Origin: Maribacter arenosus
GTDB lineage: Bacteria > Bacteroidota > Bacteroidia > Flavobacteriales > Flavobacteriaceae
NCBI RefSeq assembly: GCF_014610845.1
Contig: NZ_JABTCG010000001.1
Location: 496,001 to 560,000 of the forward strand
DNA: 64,000 nucleotides
Direction of reading: 5' to 3'
This document shows positions 63,837 to 64,000 of this stretch, piece by piece. The position numbers were made by a program, and so were the translations under genes. The notes under the pieces were generated by a model. That model was not told the DNA's origin. It was given only the letters and a program-made list of their open reading frames with translations, and ran no database searches. Each line of letters starts with the position of its first letter. Position 1 is the first letter of the stretch.

Positions 63837-64000
63837 ATGGGTACATCAAGAAGAAAATTCATCAAAATTTCTGCTTTAGGTTTTGGTGGTGCGGCTGTCG
63901 CAGCCACCTCATTGGAAACTATTGGCCTAAATTCTTATTTAGAGGGATTGGCGTTGGAAAATTCCCTTGAAAAATTAAAACAAACCGCTACTTATTGCGA
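63837..64000 (+). CDS. Molybdopterin oxidoreductase, N-terminal part (cut by window edge)
   Basis: Only about 54 residues are visible. The start carries a twin-arginine signal (SRRKFIKISALGFGGAAVAA) followed by a region ending LKQTATYC, which fits the beginning of the first iron-sulphur motif of the DMSO-reductase family large subunits (PsrA/PhsA/TtrA-like, ATYCxxC). The protein is exported folded by Tat, as expected for such enzymes, and would accept electrons from the divergently encoded multihaem cytochrome. Which electron acceptor it reduces cannot be seen. Confidence 0.65.
   Translation, partial: MGTSRRKFIKISALGFGGAAVAATSLETIGLNSYLEGLALENSLEKLKQTATYC

Noticed and set aside
1-64000. rRNA, tRNA, CRISPR, insertion sequence or phage genes
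   Set aside because: No T-arm or rRNA signatures, direct repeat arrays, transposases or integrases were recognised in the sequence.

Overview
The window looks like a chromosomal segment of a marine-type member of the Flavobacteriaceae (Bacteroidota). The evidence is the low G+C, Bacteroidota promoter elements (TTTG and TAnnTTTG), many lipoproteins and DUF families typical of the group (DUF4251, DUF4382, DUF3667, DUF4386), a TonB-dependent receptor with a carboxypeptidase-like N-terminal domain, and an RpoD-type sigma factor without region 1.1. No rRNA, tRNA, CRISPR array, insertion sequence or integrase was seen. Gene density is high and most genes lie on the minus strand in short operons.

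Region by region. 1-7.5 kb: end of a DUF4386-like membrane protein, then a compact minus-strand operon of a transglutaminase/DUF2126 amidoligase fusion, a circularly permuted ATP-grasp/alpha-E fusion and a second transglutaminase; this is the conserved but biochemically undefined peptide-ligase/transglutaminase module. 7.5-12.5 kb: a decayed flavodoxin gene and a four-gene operon (bactofilin-like membrane protein, SnoaL-like protein, carotenoid-desaturase-like FAD oxidoreductase with an FNR-like tail, quinone-reductase-like protein). 12.8-17.4 kb: an RpoD paralogue facing an uncharacterised operon of lipoprotein, radical SAM protein and di-iron hydroxylase. 18-20.7 kb: a BKACE-family enzyme, a hexapeptide acyltransferase and FabD. 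21-35.9 kb: mostly envelope proteins, including an EHP-repeat lipoprotein, an exported transglutaminase lipoprotein, an exported methyltransferase, a TonB receptor, DoxX-like proteins, a Cys-rich metallothionein-like lipoprotein, a large BNR-repeat protein and a cytochrome c. 36-46 kb: amino-acid permease, archaeal-type S-adenosylmethionine synthetase, exported isoaspartyl methyltransferase, M19 peptidase, beta-lactamase-like hydrolase, porin, MscS channel, DUF3667 protein and D-amino-acid transaminase.

46-57 kb holds a DUF418 protein, an RluE-type pseudouridine synthase and the most unusual locus: two tandem copies of a module pairing a small protein that ends in an ID-P-K/R-IKV domain with a TPR-transmembrane-class III adenylate cyclase. 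One copy has gained a three-repeat beta-trefoil. Divergent from this operon is a gene for a Pycsar-effector-like (PycTM/DUF5706) membrane protein, followed by an SLC12-type transporter. The region looks like a cyclic-nucleotide signalling island.

57-64 kb carries a DUF1080 lipoprotein, an iron-uptake operon (DtxR-type repressor, membrane-anchored DtxR/FeoA fusion, and FeoB split into separate GTPase and permease genes) preceded by a palindromic operator, and finally a twelve-haem cytochrome c divergent from a Tat-exported molybdopterin oxidoreductase. The two divergent genes share a perfect CRP/FNR-like palindrome between two good promoters, which suggests an activated anaerobic respiratory pair.
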